From JACKJA01 sp050297015 (GTDB lineage: Bacteria; Pseudomonadota; Alphaproteobacteria; Micavibrionales; Micavibrionaceae): 64,000 nt of DNA. A model generated the notes under the pieces. That model was given only the letters and a program-made list of their open reading frames with translations. It had not been told where the DNA came from and searched no databases. Every line of letters starts with the position of its first letter. The stretch's first letter is position 1. Below are positions 15,820 through 23,564 of this stretch, piece after piece. The position numbers and the translations under genes were made by a program. The DNA lies in assembly GCA_050297015.1 (NCBI GenBank), contig JBNKRZ010000005.1, forward strand, positions 62,001 through 126,000, written 5' to 3'.

Positions 15820-17004
15820 ATGACCTTAACGATCCGTCAAAACAAGCATGTGAAAAAGTCTGTAAATCTGTTTGGGTTTGCGGTTTTTGGTATTTGTCTT
15901 TTCGCGGCGCTGCCTTCTTTCGCGGGCTCGGTTTGTGAAACGCCGGATGGCTTTGTGTTCGAGATGGCGCGGAAAGGGCCGGGTATTGGCGGTACGGGCC
16001 AAAAGCTTGCCGATAAAGGCATTGGTGGAACCGGGAAGAAAATAAATGAGACAGGAAGCGGCCTTGGCGGGACAGGACGCCAGATGGCTGCAACAGGCGC
16101 GGGATTAGGCGGTACAGGTGACAAGCTTGAATTGCCGCAGGATGCCGTGTTGCAGGTCTATGGCCGGATCACCGGGTTTGGGAGTATCTGTGTCAACGGG
16201 ATTGAAATTGAGTATAAGGACGACACGCCCGTTGAAAAAGAGGGAGAGGCTTTGTCCCCGGATGGTCTTAAGATCGGGCAGATTGTATCGCTGGTGGCGG
16301 AGCGGCACGGCGGTGGATTGTTTGAGGCGCGCGCGATTGCGATCGAGCCATCATTGCCGGAAAGAGGGGAACGGCCTGTGGCGCTTGCCGCCGGTGTGAC
16401 CCATGTTTCCCTTCAGGGGCATGTTGCCGCCCTTCCCGATAGAGGCGCGATGATGGTCGGGAATGTGAAAGTGGTCTTGCCGGAACGGCCTCAAAACATT
16501 GCGAATAATGATCGTGTTCTGGTCTTCGGTGAGGTTGATTCTGCTGGCGCCATTCATGCCGAAGAGGTTGTTGTCGAGCATTACGATTTTGAAAAGCCGG
16601 ACGAAGTCGAAGAAAGAGAACACGAAACGGTTGATCGCGAAGACCGTGAAGAGCATGAAGAACATGAATCTGTCGAGGTTTCCGAGGTCGATGACGTTGA
16701 GATTTCTGACGATCATGAGGTAGAGGTTCCTGAGCACGAGGAACTGGAGCATGAGGTAGAGGCGCCGGAAGTAGAGGCGCCTGAGATAGAAGCACCTGAG
16801 ATAGAAGCACCCGAAGTCGAGGTGCCAGAGGTGGAAACGCCCGAAATTGAGGCACCTGAAATCGAAACGCCCGAAGTCGAATCCCCAGAGGTGGAAGTGC
16901 CGGAAATCGAAGTTCCTGAAATCGAGGAGCCTGACGTAGAAGTGCCAGAGATAGAAACGCCGGAAATTGAAGAGCCAGAGATCGAAGAATTTGAAATAGA
17001 TTAA
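15820..17004 (+). CDS. DUF5666-type exported protein with GxGGTG repeats and acidic Pro-Glu tail
   Basis: The 394-residue protein has a signal peptide (FAVFGICLFAALPSFAG, cleaved near residue 36). Four GIGGTG/GLGGTG motifs, about 15 residues apart, follow at roughly residues 54-105. A beta-rich region (110-265) has two similar halves (VYGRITGFGSICVNGIEI and VSLQGHVAALPDRGAMMV), typical of OB-like DUF5666 domains. The last 125 residues are low-complexity and strongly acidic: first Glu/His/Asp-rich, then a run of five-residue units of the type EAPEV/EAPEI. The tail might bind metal ions or heme-bearing basic surfaces. It abuts the DUF6502 gene and ends the cluster. No enzyme motif is seen; the function is unknown. 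Confidence 0.65.
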   Translation: MTLTIRQNKHVKKSVNLFGFAVFGICLFAALPSFAGSVCETPDGFVFEMARKGPGIGGTGQKLADKGIGGTGKKINETGSGLGGTGRQMAATGAGLGGTGDKLELPQDAVLQVYGRITGFGSICVNGIEIEYKDDTPVEKEGEALSPDGLKIGQIVSLVAERHGGGLFEARAIAIEPSLPERGERPVALAAGVTHVSLQGHVAALPDRGAMMVGNVKVVLPERPQNIANNDRVLVFGEVDSAGAIHAEEVVVEHYDFEKPDEVEEREHETVDREDREEHEEHESVEVSEVDDVEISDDHEVEVPEHEELEHEVEAPEVEAPEIEAPEIEAPEVEVPEVETPEIEAPEIETPEVESPEVEVPEIEVPEIEEPDVEVPEIETPEIEEPEIEEFEID

Positions 17005-17023
17005 CCTGTTGTTTTTACTAAAT

Positions 17024-17767
17024 TTATGCCGCTTGAGGCGCTTCGCCTAAACCACCCGCCGGGTAGCAAGCCGGGAAATTGCGGTATTCGACGGCGAAGC
17101 TTGTCGGGGTGGGGAGGGCCGCTAGATCAAGGTCGCGCGGCTGCGGCCCCAGATGACCGAGCGTGCGCCCGTGATCGCGGTAATTTTGAACGTAATAGGT
17201 GCCGTTGTAATTGTGCCGTTCGAGGTCACTTATAATGGCGGTGATGTCGGCCTCCTCCAGCAAGCGCGTATGGACTGTCGTGCGAATTTCAAACGGTACG
17301 GTGTTCTGTGCGCAGAGCAGCGCCAGCGTTTCTTGCAAGGGGGCATGGCGGTCGCGGCGGGCGACGGCGCGGAATTTTTCCGCCGGGGCTTTATAGTCGA
17401 GCGCGATATAGTCGAGCAGATTTTTATCCAGCATTTCCCGCATGACGGCCGGGCGCGAGCCATTGGTGTCGAGCTTCACAGCGTAGCCCATCTCTTTAAT
17501 TTTCTGCGCGAACGGAATGATGGTTTTGTAGATCGTGGCTTCCCCGCCCGACAGTACAACCCCGTCGATCAACCCTTGGCGTTTTTCGAGGAAATCAAAG
17601 ACTTCGCCCACGCTTTTGCGCCCCGGTCCGCCGCGTACGATCTCAGGGTTGTGGCAGTACGGACAGCGCATGTTGCACCCGGATACCCACACGATGCAGG
17701 CGGTTTTGTCCGGGAAGTCCAGCATGGTGAAGGGGGTGAGATCGTAGAGAGGCAGGATATGTTTCAT
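17024..17767 (-). CDS. nrdG: Anaerobic ribonucleoside-triphosphate reductase activating protein
   Basis: This radical-SAM activase installs the glycyl radical on NrdD. The radical-SAM cysteines are Cys31, Cys35 and Cys38 (CNMRCPYC), followed by the GGE-type motif SGGEATIY. The N-terminus PFTMLDFPDKTACIVWVSG is typical of the NrdG/NrdG2 branch, and the length (247) fits the longer members. The start ATG lies only three bases from the left end of a palindromic repeat (17771), whose GGAAATG stretch may serve as the ribosome-binding site. It is downstream of nrdD on the same strand with a VOC gene between. It converges with the DUF5666 gene. Confidence 0.92.
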   Translation of the reverse strand: MKHILPLYDLTPFTMLDFPDKTACIVWVSGCNMRCPYCHNPEIVRGGPGRKSVGEVFDFLEKRQGLIDGVVLSGGEATIYKTIIPFAQKIKEMGYAVKLDTNGSRPAVMREMLDKNLLDYIALDYKAPAEKFRAVARRDRHAPLQETLALLCAQNTVPFEIRTTVHTRLLEEADITAIISDLERHNYNGTYYVQNYRDHGRTLGHLGPQPRDLDLAALPTPTSFAVEYRNFPACYPAGGLGEAPQAA

Positions 17768-17770
17768 TTA

Positions 17771-17876
17771 TATAGTCATTTCCATTTTCATTTACACATC
17801 GTTATGTCGTCACTTACGTAGGTCCACTACGCTTCGCTCCTTATGCCTTGTGTAAATAAAAAGCGAAACGACTATA
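17771..17876. repeat. Dispersed palindromic repeat, family C, copy 1
   Basis: The left end tatagtcattt and the right end aagcgaaacgactata are near-complementary, so the element can fold back on itself. The interior contains a second inverted pair (atttacacat ... tgtgtaaat) and CTACGCTTCGCTCC. The same ends occur at 28061-28211, and the left end alone at 22191. Confidence 0.6.
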
Positions 17877-17924
17877 TGAATTACATGCATGAAGCACGCA
17901 ATGACGATGTTTTGTAATTCTTTG

Positions 17925-18070
17925 TTTTTGCTTTCTTTTTCAGGTTTATCAGTTTGTTTGCCGTTTTTTGCGGGGGGAGGGGCGGCTCCTTGTAACATCT
18001 TGTTTTTATGTCTGTTTTCGAGTTACTCATTTTGTTCGTCATTTTTTAGGGGGGGAGGGGGTGCCCCATC
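17925..18070. repeat. Imperfect tandem blocks with G-runs
   Basis: Two blocks of about 78 bases each go from a T-rich stretch through TTGTT(T/C)G(C/T)C to a G-run (cggggggagggg at 17971, then aggggggggaggggg near 18048). The similarity is visible by eye and also in the plus-strand translation (FFAGGGAAP and FFRGGGGAP). Function unknown; the G-runs could fold or cause polymerase slippage. Confidence 0.4.
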
Positions 18071-18153
18071 GTTTTTGTTTTGTGTCTCTCGTTGTTTTTC
18101 ACCGGGATTGTTATAGGATAGTTTTCCTAAAAAGTCAAGGTCGGAATCTGAGC

Positions 18154-18588
18154 CTACGTTACCCCACCCCATTGAAATTCGCCGTTCGGGCCGAGGGAAG
18201 AAAACGGGTTAAAAGCCACTTCCCACAAATGCCCGTCCGGATCAGCGAAGTATCCGGAATAGCCGCCCCAGAAAACTTTTTGCCCCGGTTTAATAATAGT
18301 GCCTCCGGCCTTTTCCGATTCGGCCAAAATCGTATCCACGTCGCATTCGCTGGTAACATTGTAAGCGATTGTCATGGCGGAATATCCTGAACGTTCTACG
18401 GGAACCTGTGCATCTTCGGCCAGTTTGTCCCACGGATACAGGGCTAGTGCCATGTTATTCAGATTGTAGCAGACGATGTTTTCGGCTTCATCTTCCGATG
18501 CGATTTTCCAGCCCAGTGCGTCATAAAACGCGCGCGCTTTAGCCAGATCGAAAACACCAAGGGTGATAATGCTTAATCGTTGTTCCAT
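18154..18588 (-). CDS. VOC-fold (glyoxalase/bleomycin resistance-like) protein
   Basis: The 144-residue product has the two beta-alpha-beta-beta-beta modules of the vicinal oxygen chelate fold: LSIITLGVFDLAKARAFYDALGW near the start and SGYFADPDGHLWEVAFNP near the end. The FADPDGHLWEV phrase is the usual metal-ligand Glu strand. Members bind a metal and act on small molecules, or sequester them; the substrate cannot be named. It lies between nrdD and nrdG on the same strand, and a palindromic repeat separates it from nrdD, so joint regulation is possible but not shown. Confidence 0.8.
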   Translation of the reverse strand: MEQRLSIITLGVFDLAKARAFYDALGWKIASEDEAENIVCYNLNNMALALYPWDKLAEDAQVPVERSGYSAMTIAYNVTSECDVDTILAESEKAGGTIIKPGQKVFWGGYSGYFADPDGHLWEVAFNPFSSLGPNGEFQWGGVT

Positions 18589-18634
18589 GTCTTTTATATA
18601 AGCACAGAGGTTACGGAAAAATACAGAGGTTTTT

Positions 18635-18725
18635 CGTCATTGCGAGAAAGAGTAGCTGACGAAGCAATCCAGAGCCACAAGCACGATTCTGGATTGCCGC
18701 GCTCCCGTTGGTCGCTCGCAATGAC
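18635..18725. repeat. Dispersed palindromic repeat, family A, copy 1
   Basis: The ends are cgtcattgcgag and ctcgcaatgac, with an inner pair gaagcaatccaga / tctggattgc, so the whole 91 bases can form a long hairpin. The same element is at 43149-43245 and a worn copy is near 56037-56068. This design is common in Alphaproteobacteria and resembles Rickettsia palindromic elements. It sits in the gap between nrdD and the VOC gene. Confidence 0.8.
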
Positions 18726-18743
18726 TGCGCGAGAGATACTCTA

Positions 18744-20747
18744 TCAATGCTCACTAAACAAATTCCCCGTATCGACCCAGTCTTCCTTAAAGCACTGGCG
18801 TTCGGCGTGCTCGCCCTGTTTGCCGGTGTTAAAGGAATCAACCGGGCGGTGATAGCCCATCACGCGGGTCCAGACCTTCGTTTTTTCACCGCAATGCGGG
18901 CAAGTCGGTTGTTCGCCTTTCAGGTAGCCGTGCTCGTCACAGACGGAGAAAACGGGCGTGATTGTGATGTAGGGCATTTGGTAGTTTTCAATCACTTTTT
19001 TTACAAAGCGTTTGCAAGCTTCGGGGGAGGAGAGCTGTTCGCTCATATAAAGGTGCAAAACCGTGCCGCCCGTATATTTGCATTGCAGATCGTTTTGCAG
19101 CTCCAGCGCCTCGAACGGGTCGTCCGTGTGCCCGGCCGGGATCTGGCTGGAATTGGTGTAGTAATTGTTTTCCTCCGTTCCGGCCTGAAGGATATCGGGG
19201 AAGCGCTTTTTATCCTCGCGGGCAAAGCGATAGGTCGTGCCCTCCGCCGGGGTGGCTTCGAGGTTATAGAGATTACCGCTTTCCTGTTGGTAGTCTTTCA
19301 TTTTGTCCCGCATATGGTCGAGAATATCGAGGGACATTTGCGTGCCGCGCGGATCGGTGATGTCGTACTCATCATTCGTGAAATTGCGAATCATCTCATT
19401 CATGCCGTTCACGCCGATCGTGGAGAAGTGATTGCGCAAGAACGGCAGATAGCGGGAGGTGTACGGGTACAAGCCGCGGTCGTACATGCCTTGCGCGAAG
19501 GCGCGTTTTTTCTCCAGCGTGGAGTAGGAAATATCCATCAGGCGGTCGAGTTCGGCCATTAATCCGGCCTCGTCGTCTTTAAATTGGTAGCCGAGGCGCG
19601 CCATGTTGATGGTGACAACGCCGAGCGAGCCGGTCATTTCCGCCGAGCCGAACAGCCCGCCGCCGCGTTTTTGCAATTCTCGTAAATCCAGTTGCAGACG
19701 GCAGCACATAGAACGCACCGCGCCGGGTTCGTAGGCCTCCGGGTTGCGGATGCGGGCGCCGTTTTCATCGCGTTTGTACTGGCTGCCGACGAAGTTTTGG
19801 AAATAGGATGAACCGATCTTGGCCGTGTTGTCGAAAATCGCCGTGGCGACGGGGGTGTCCCAGTTGAAATCTTCCGTCACGTTGACTGTCGGGATCGGGA
19901 AGGTAAAAGGCTGGCCGTTCGAATCGCCCTCCGTCATGACTTCGTAATAGGCGATCACGATCATCTCCATCTCCGGGACGAAGTGCTTATAGCTCATATC
20001 TTCCAGTGTGCGCAGACCCATGTCGCGCTGCTGCGCTTTTTTGAGAAGGTCGTTGTCTTCGACGCCTTTGAACAGGTGGATATCGTTGGCCGTGGGGAAG
20101 TTGTTTTGCAAATCTTCCGGCGGGGTGATGTCCAGCGTAATGTTGGTAAATGGCGATTGGCCCCAGCGCGCCGGGACGTTCAAATTATAGACAAACTGCC
20201 GAATTGCTTTCTTTATGTCTTCAAAACCGAGCTGGTCGTGGAAAACGTAAGGGGCAAGGTACGTGTCGAAGGAGCTAAATGCCTGTGCGCCCGCCCATTC
20301 GGATTGCAGGATGCCGAGGAAATTGCTCATCTGGCCCAGTGCTTCGCGGAAGTGGCGCGGCGGGCGGGAGGACACGCGGCCCGCGACGCCGTTGAATCCT
20401 TCGTTTAACAAAGCCCGGAGGGACCAGCCCGCGCAATAGCCTGTCAGGCAGTCAAGATCGTGAATGTGGAGAGCGCCTTCGCGGTGGGCGCGGCCTTCTT
20501 CAGCGCTATAGACTTCATCCAGCCAGAAATTGGCGATGATCTTGCCTGCGACGTTGTTAATCATCCCGGCGTTGGAATAGCCCGTATTCGCATTGGCGTT
20601 GATTCGCCAGTCTTCCTTGGAGATATATTCGCTCACCGCTTCGCTGCAATCCACGTCCGTGCCGCCGAACAGGGTTGTGATTTTGTCGGGGTTTAGCGAC
20701 TCGCTTTGGGAAGAATCGGCGGAGGCAAGAACGGCGTTGAGAGGCAT
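18744..20747 (-). CDS. nrdD: Anaerobic (class III) ribonucleoside-triphosphate reductase
   Basis: This glycyl-radical enzyme makes deoxynucleotides without oxygen. The C-terminal radical site is in RVMGYHRPV (about residue 625), preceded by a zinc cluster with CPHCG and an upstream Cys (SVCDEHG). Core motifs include HIHDLD, NLNVPARWGQSPFTNI and YYTNSSQIP. I chose ATG at 20747 because a strong AAGGAG site lies just upstream; a longer frame to 20900 would run through the promoter region. From this start the protein is 667 residues and goes straight into the catalytic domain: the usual N-terminal ATP-cone of about 90 residues is absent. NrdR-like boxes lie upstream. nrdG is two genes downstream. 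Confidence 0.92.
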   Translation of the reverse strand: MPLNAVLASADSSQSESLNPDKITTLFGGTDVDCSEAVSEYISKEDWRINANANTGYSNAGMINNVAGKIIANFWLDEVYSAEEGRAHREGALHIHDLDCLTGYCAGWSLRALLNEGFNGVAGRVSSRPPRHFREALGQMSNFLGILQSEWAGAQAFSSFDTYLAPYVFHDQLGFEDIKKAIRQFVYNLNVPARWGQSPFTNITLDITPPEDLQNNFPTANDIHLFKGVEDNDLLKKAQQRDMGLRTLEDMSYKHFVPEMEMIVIAYYEVMTEGDSNGQPFTFPIPTVNVTEDFNWDTPVATAIFDNTAKIGSSYFQNFVGSQYKRDENGARIRNPEAYEPGAVRSMCCRLQLDLRELQKRGGGLFGSAEMTGSLGVVTINMARLGYQFKDDEAGLMAELDRLMDISYSTLEKKRAFAQGMYDRGLYPYTSRYLPFLRNHFSTIGVNGMNEMIRNFTNDEYDITDPRGTQMSLDILDHMRDKMKDYQQESGNLYNLEATPAEGTTYRFAREDKKRFPDILQAGTEENNYYTNSSQIPAGHTDDPFEALELQNDLQCKYTGGTVLHLYMSEQLSSPEACKRFVKKVIENYQMPYITITPVFSVCDEHGYLKGEQPTCPHCGEKTKVWTRVMGYHRPVDSFNTGKQGEHAERQCFKEDWVDTGNLFSEH

Positions 20748-20808
20748 AATAAATCTCCTTACGTGAAATAAAGATGTAAATAAATTCAATATGATATCTG
20801 AGCAGGTG

Positions 20809-20855
20809 GCACTAGATAGTGTGCCAAAAGAAGCGATATGCACTAAATATGGTAT
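20809..20855 (-). promoter_or_regulatory. Pair of NrdR-like boxes upstream of nrdD
   Basis: Two 16-base sites read GCACTAGATAGTGTGC (20809-20824) and GCACTAAATATGGTAT (20840-20855). Each matches about 12 of 16 positions of the known NrdR box (aCaCwAtATaTwGtgt). Their starts are 31 bases apart, three helical turns, which is the usual arrangement for the tandem NrdR boxes of ribonucleotide reductase promoters. They lie 62-108 bases before the nrdD start. NrdR would repress nrdD when dATP is plentiful. Confidence 0.75.
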
Positions 20856-20997
20856 TCTTATGCGGGAGAGGGTCAAGAAATAAATTTCATTTAATCCCAT
20901 TTAGGGGGTGCGCGAATTGACGCAGGGGGGGTAAGAGGTGATTGGCTTGTTGACGGTTTATCTGTCACGGCGCGGGAAATATGATATAACGTTCCGC

Positions 20998-22182
20998 ATG
21001 GGAAAGACGTACGATGTGATTATTATCGGGGCCGGGGCGGCGGGCATGATGTGCGCGCAGGAAGCCGGTAAGCGCGGGCGCTCTGTCTGGCTGCTCGATC
21101 ATGCTTCAAAGATCGGGGAGAAGATAAGAATCTCCGGCGGCGGGCGGTGTAATTTCACCAATCTTCACGCCGGGCCGGATGCGTATGTCTCAGCTAATCC
21201 GCATTTTTGCAAATCAGCCCTCAAACAATTTACGCAGCAGGATTTTATAGCTCTAATAGAAAAACACGGCGTATCGTATCACGAAAAAAAGTTGGGTCAG
21301 CTCTTTTGCGATGGTAACGCCCGGCAGGTCGTGGACTTGTTGCTTCAGGAGTGCAAAGATGCAGGCGTTCGTATCTCTCCGGAGACAATGGTTGAGGCGG
21401 TTGAAGTGGCAACGGATGGAGGATATATCGTAGAAACCAGCCGCGGTAAGGCGCATTGTCAGTCCCTGGTCATTGCGACGGGCGGCTTGTCGATCCCCAA
21501 AATCGGGAGCAGTAAATTCGGCTATGATGTCGCGCGGCAGTTTGGTTTGAGCGTGGTGGAAACGCGCCCCGCTTTGGTGCCTTTGACCTTTTCCGATGCT
21601 TTGCTTTCATGGTGCAAAGATTTGTCCGGTCTGTCGGTTGAGGCTAATGTAGCGTGTGGCGCGACATCTTTTGCGGAGGCTTTGCTGTTTACTCACCGGG
21701 GCTTAAGCGGCCCGGCGATCCTGCAAATTTCCTCTTACTGGCGGGAAGGGGAAGAGTTGCTGATCGACCTTGCGCCGGGCACGGATGTTCTGGCCCTTTT
21801 AAAGGCGCGCAAAAAAAGCCACCCTAAACAAGAGGTGCATACGGCGCTTTCCCACATTTTGCCCGCGCGGCTGGCGGAGGGAATTTGCACCGCGCAAAAT
21901 ATCAAGGGGCGCCTCGCTGACTTGCCGGATAAGGCGCTGGCCGTATTGGCGCAGGCCGTGAATGCATGGCGCATTAAGCCCGCGGGTACGGAAGGTTACC
22001 GCACGGCGGAGGTTACGCACGGCGGGATCGATACGGCGGAGCTATCTTCCCAAACGATGGAAGCGCGCCGCCAGCCGGGACTATATTTTATTGGTGAAGT
22101 CGTTGACGTGACCGGGCATTTGGGCGGCTATAATTTCCAGTGGGCATGGTCTTCGGGGTATGCCGCCGGGCAAAATGTATAA
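20998..22182 (+). CDS. BaiN/YhiN-family FAD-dependent oxidoreductase
   Basis: From the ATG at 20998 the protein has 394 residues. It opens with the FAD-binding motif GAGAAG (residues 11-16), then the family signature ISGGGRCNFTN. The mid-region ATGGLSIPKIGSSKFGYDVARQ and the C-terminal GGYNFQWAWSSGYAAG are also typical of the HI0933/BaiN group. Members include reductases acting on bile acids, but most have no assigned substrate. An upstream GTG would add 20 residues with no family similarity, so I prefer the later start. It is divergent from nrdD, with the NrdR boxes lying in the shared gap. Confidence 0.85.
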   Translation: MGKTYDVIIIGAGAAGMMCAQEAGKRGRSVWLLDHASKIGEKIRISGGGRCNFTNLHAGPDAYVSANPHFCKSALKQFTQQDFIALIEKHGVSYHEKKLGQLFCDGNARQVVDLLLQECKDAGVRISPETMVEAVEVATDGGYIVETSRGKAHCQSLVIATGGLSIPKIGSSKFGYDVARQFGLSVVETRPALVPLTFSDALLSWCKDLSGLSVEANVACGATSFAEALLFTHRGLSGPAILQISSYWREGEELLIDLAPGTDVLALLKARKKSHPKQEVHTALSHILPARLAEGICTAQNIKGRLADLPDKALAVLAQAVNAWRIKPAGTEGYRTAEVTHGGIDTAELSSQTMEARRQPGLYFIGEVVDVTGHLGGYNFQWAWSSGYAAGQNV

Positions 22183-22190
22183 CCGATTTT

Positions 22191-22258
22191 TATAGTCATT
22201 CTCCTTAAGACAGGGCTGCAAATGAAGCCGTTTTCTCAAAAAGCTTCTCAAAGTACGT
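22191..22258. repeat. Dispersed palindromic repeat, family C, left part
   Basis: It begins tatagtcattctcctt and continues through gacagggctgcaaatgaagc, cgttttctcaaaaagcttct and aaagtacg. The same order of words occurs at 28061-28140 with few changes. The right end (gaaacgactata) is missing here, so this copy is truncated; it fills most of the gap between the BaiN gene and the M16 peptidase gene. Confidence 0.6.
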
Positions 22259-22294
22259 TTGATTGCCGTACTTCGGGACGGGGGGAGAAATGGG

Positions 22295-23557
22295 TTACCT
22301 TAGCGCCTCAAGCAGCGTGTCGTAAGGTGCCAGCTTATCCAGCGGTCCTAACGCCGCCAGCGTCGGTTTCCCGGCAAATATCTTTCCGGCCACGCGCGTC
22401 ACATCATCAATCGTCACGGCCTCAACCTTCCGGCGCTTGGTGTCCATATCCAGAACCTCGCCATAATGGATCAAGTGCTTGGCCTGTTGGTTGGCGCGGC
22501 TCATCATCGACTCACGGGCCATCAACAACCGCGCTTTTAACATCGCCTGCGCCCGCGCCAATTCTTCCGCCGCGATATCTTGCTGGATTTTATGAATTTC
22601 TTCACACAGGACATTTATAAGCTCCGGCAGCTTATCCGGGCCGGTCCCGGCATAAATCTCCAGCTCGCCGCTATCCTGATAGGTGTTGTGAAAGCCAAAG
22701 ACGCTATAGACCAGCCCGCGCCGCTCACGAATTTCATGATACAGACGGGAGGCCGTACCGCCCCCCAAAATCAGCCCCAGCATCACCGCCGCGTAATAAT
22801 CCGGGTGGTGGCGGTCATAGCCTTCAAAGCCCAGGATCACATGGCTTTGTTCCAGATCGCGCGGCACACGGACTTCTCCGCCCTCATAACGGGCCGGGAC
22901 CGGAGCAAAATTATTATCCGTCGGCAGATCCACAAAGAGCCTTTCAACCTGCGCTACGATATCTTCGTGCCGGACGTTACCAGCAGCCGAAACCACCAGC
23001 CGCGCCGGGGTATAGAATTTCCGCACATAGCCGAGCAGCGTTTCGCGCGCCATGGCGGAGACAATCTCCGCCGTTCCCAAAATCGGCTTACCCAGCGCTT
23101 GCCCCGGATAGGCCGCCCCCTGCCAGACATCGAACACGTAATCATCGGGTGTATCGGTGCACATGCCGATTTCCTGCAAGATCACACCGCGTTCCCGTTC
23201 GACTTCCTCTGGCGGCATGGCGGGCCGCTGGATCATATCGGCCAGTACATCCAGTGCCAGCGGCACGTCCTCCTTCAGTACATGCATGTGGTAGGCGGTA
23301 TTTTCATGAGAGGTATAGGCATTCATCGACCCGCCGACATTTTCGATGGCCTCATTAATCTGGCGGGCGGAGCGTGTGGGCGTGCCCTTGAACATCATAT
23401 GTTCGACCATATGCGCCACGCCGTTTTCCGCCGGGTCTTCGTGCCGCGCTCCAACATCGGCCCACACGCCGAGAACAGCGGAATCAACGGAAGTCACAGT
23501 ATCGGTAATCACACGTAAACCGGAAGGGAGAGTCGTCAAACGAATGGTATTTGTCAT
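22295..23557 (-). CDS. M16-family zinc metallopeptidase (processing-peptidase-like)
   Basis: The inverted zinc motif HxxEH is at residues 49-53 (HMVEH), with the second-sphere Glu expected about 76 residues later in the region ERERGVILQEI. The 420-residue single-unit length fits the bacterial relatives of the beta subunit of mitochondrial processing peptidase. The glycine-rich LILGGGTASRLYHEIRERRG is the characteristic C-terminal element of the family. It degrades or trims peptides in the cytoplasm or periplasm; no signal peptide is obvious. It lies seven bases after the antiporter gene and in the same operon as thrC, a pairing frequent in Alphaproteobacteria. Confidence 0.9.
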   Translation of the reverse strand: MTNTIRLTTLPSGLRVITDTVTSVDSAVLGVWADVGARHEDPAENGVAHMVEHMMFKGTPTRSARQINEAIENVGGSMNAYTSHENTAYHMHVLKEDVPLALDVLADMIQRPAMPPEEVERERGVILQEIGMCTDTPDDYVFDVWQGAAYPGQALGKPILGTAEIVSAMARETLLGYVRKFYTPARLVVSAAGNVRHEDIVAQVERLFVDLPTDNNFAPVPARYEGGEVRVPRDLEQSHVILGFEGYDRHHPDYYAAVMLGLILGGGTASRLYHEIRERRGLVYSVFGFHNTYQDSGELEIYAGTGPDKLPELINVLCEEIHKIQQDIAAEELARAQAMLKARLLMARESMMSRANQQAKHLIHYGEVLDMDTKRRKVEAVTIDDVTRVAGKIFAGKPTLAALGPLDKLAPYDTLLEALR

Positions 23558-23564
23558 GAGTAAA

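Larger units (their letters stand above)
17768..18153. other. 386-base gap between nrdG and the VOC gene, made of repeats
   Basis: I see no convincing gene here. The part next to nrdG is a palindromic repeat (17771-17876). The rest is pyrimidine/purine-skewed with two similar blocks, each a T-rich stretch ending in a G-run (around 17970-17989 and 18048-18066). Short frames on both strands are low-complexity translations of these blocks. No tRNA-like fold or clear terminator is visible. Confidence 0.6.

Noticed and set aside
17810..17998. 62-codon minus-strand frame upstream of nrdG
   Set aside because: Composition and position match repeat DNA (family C palindrome plus G-run block); no good start signal.
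17889..18116. 75-codon plus-strand frame with two FF-x-GGGxAP segments
   Set aside because: The repeated peptide simply reflects the G-run tandem blocks; no RBS and no family.
18708..19562. 284-codon plus-strand frame
   Set aside because: It is antisense to nrdD, which carries all class III reductase motifs.
22580..23518. 312-codon plus-strand frame
   Set aside because: It is antisense to the M16 peptidase gene, which has clear motifs; the reverse translation has no recognisable pattern.
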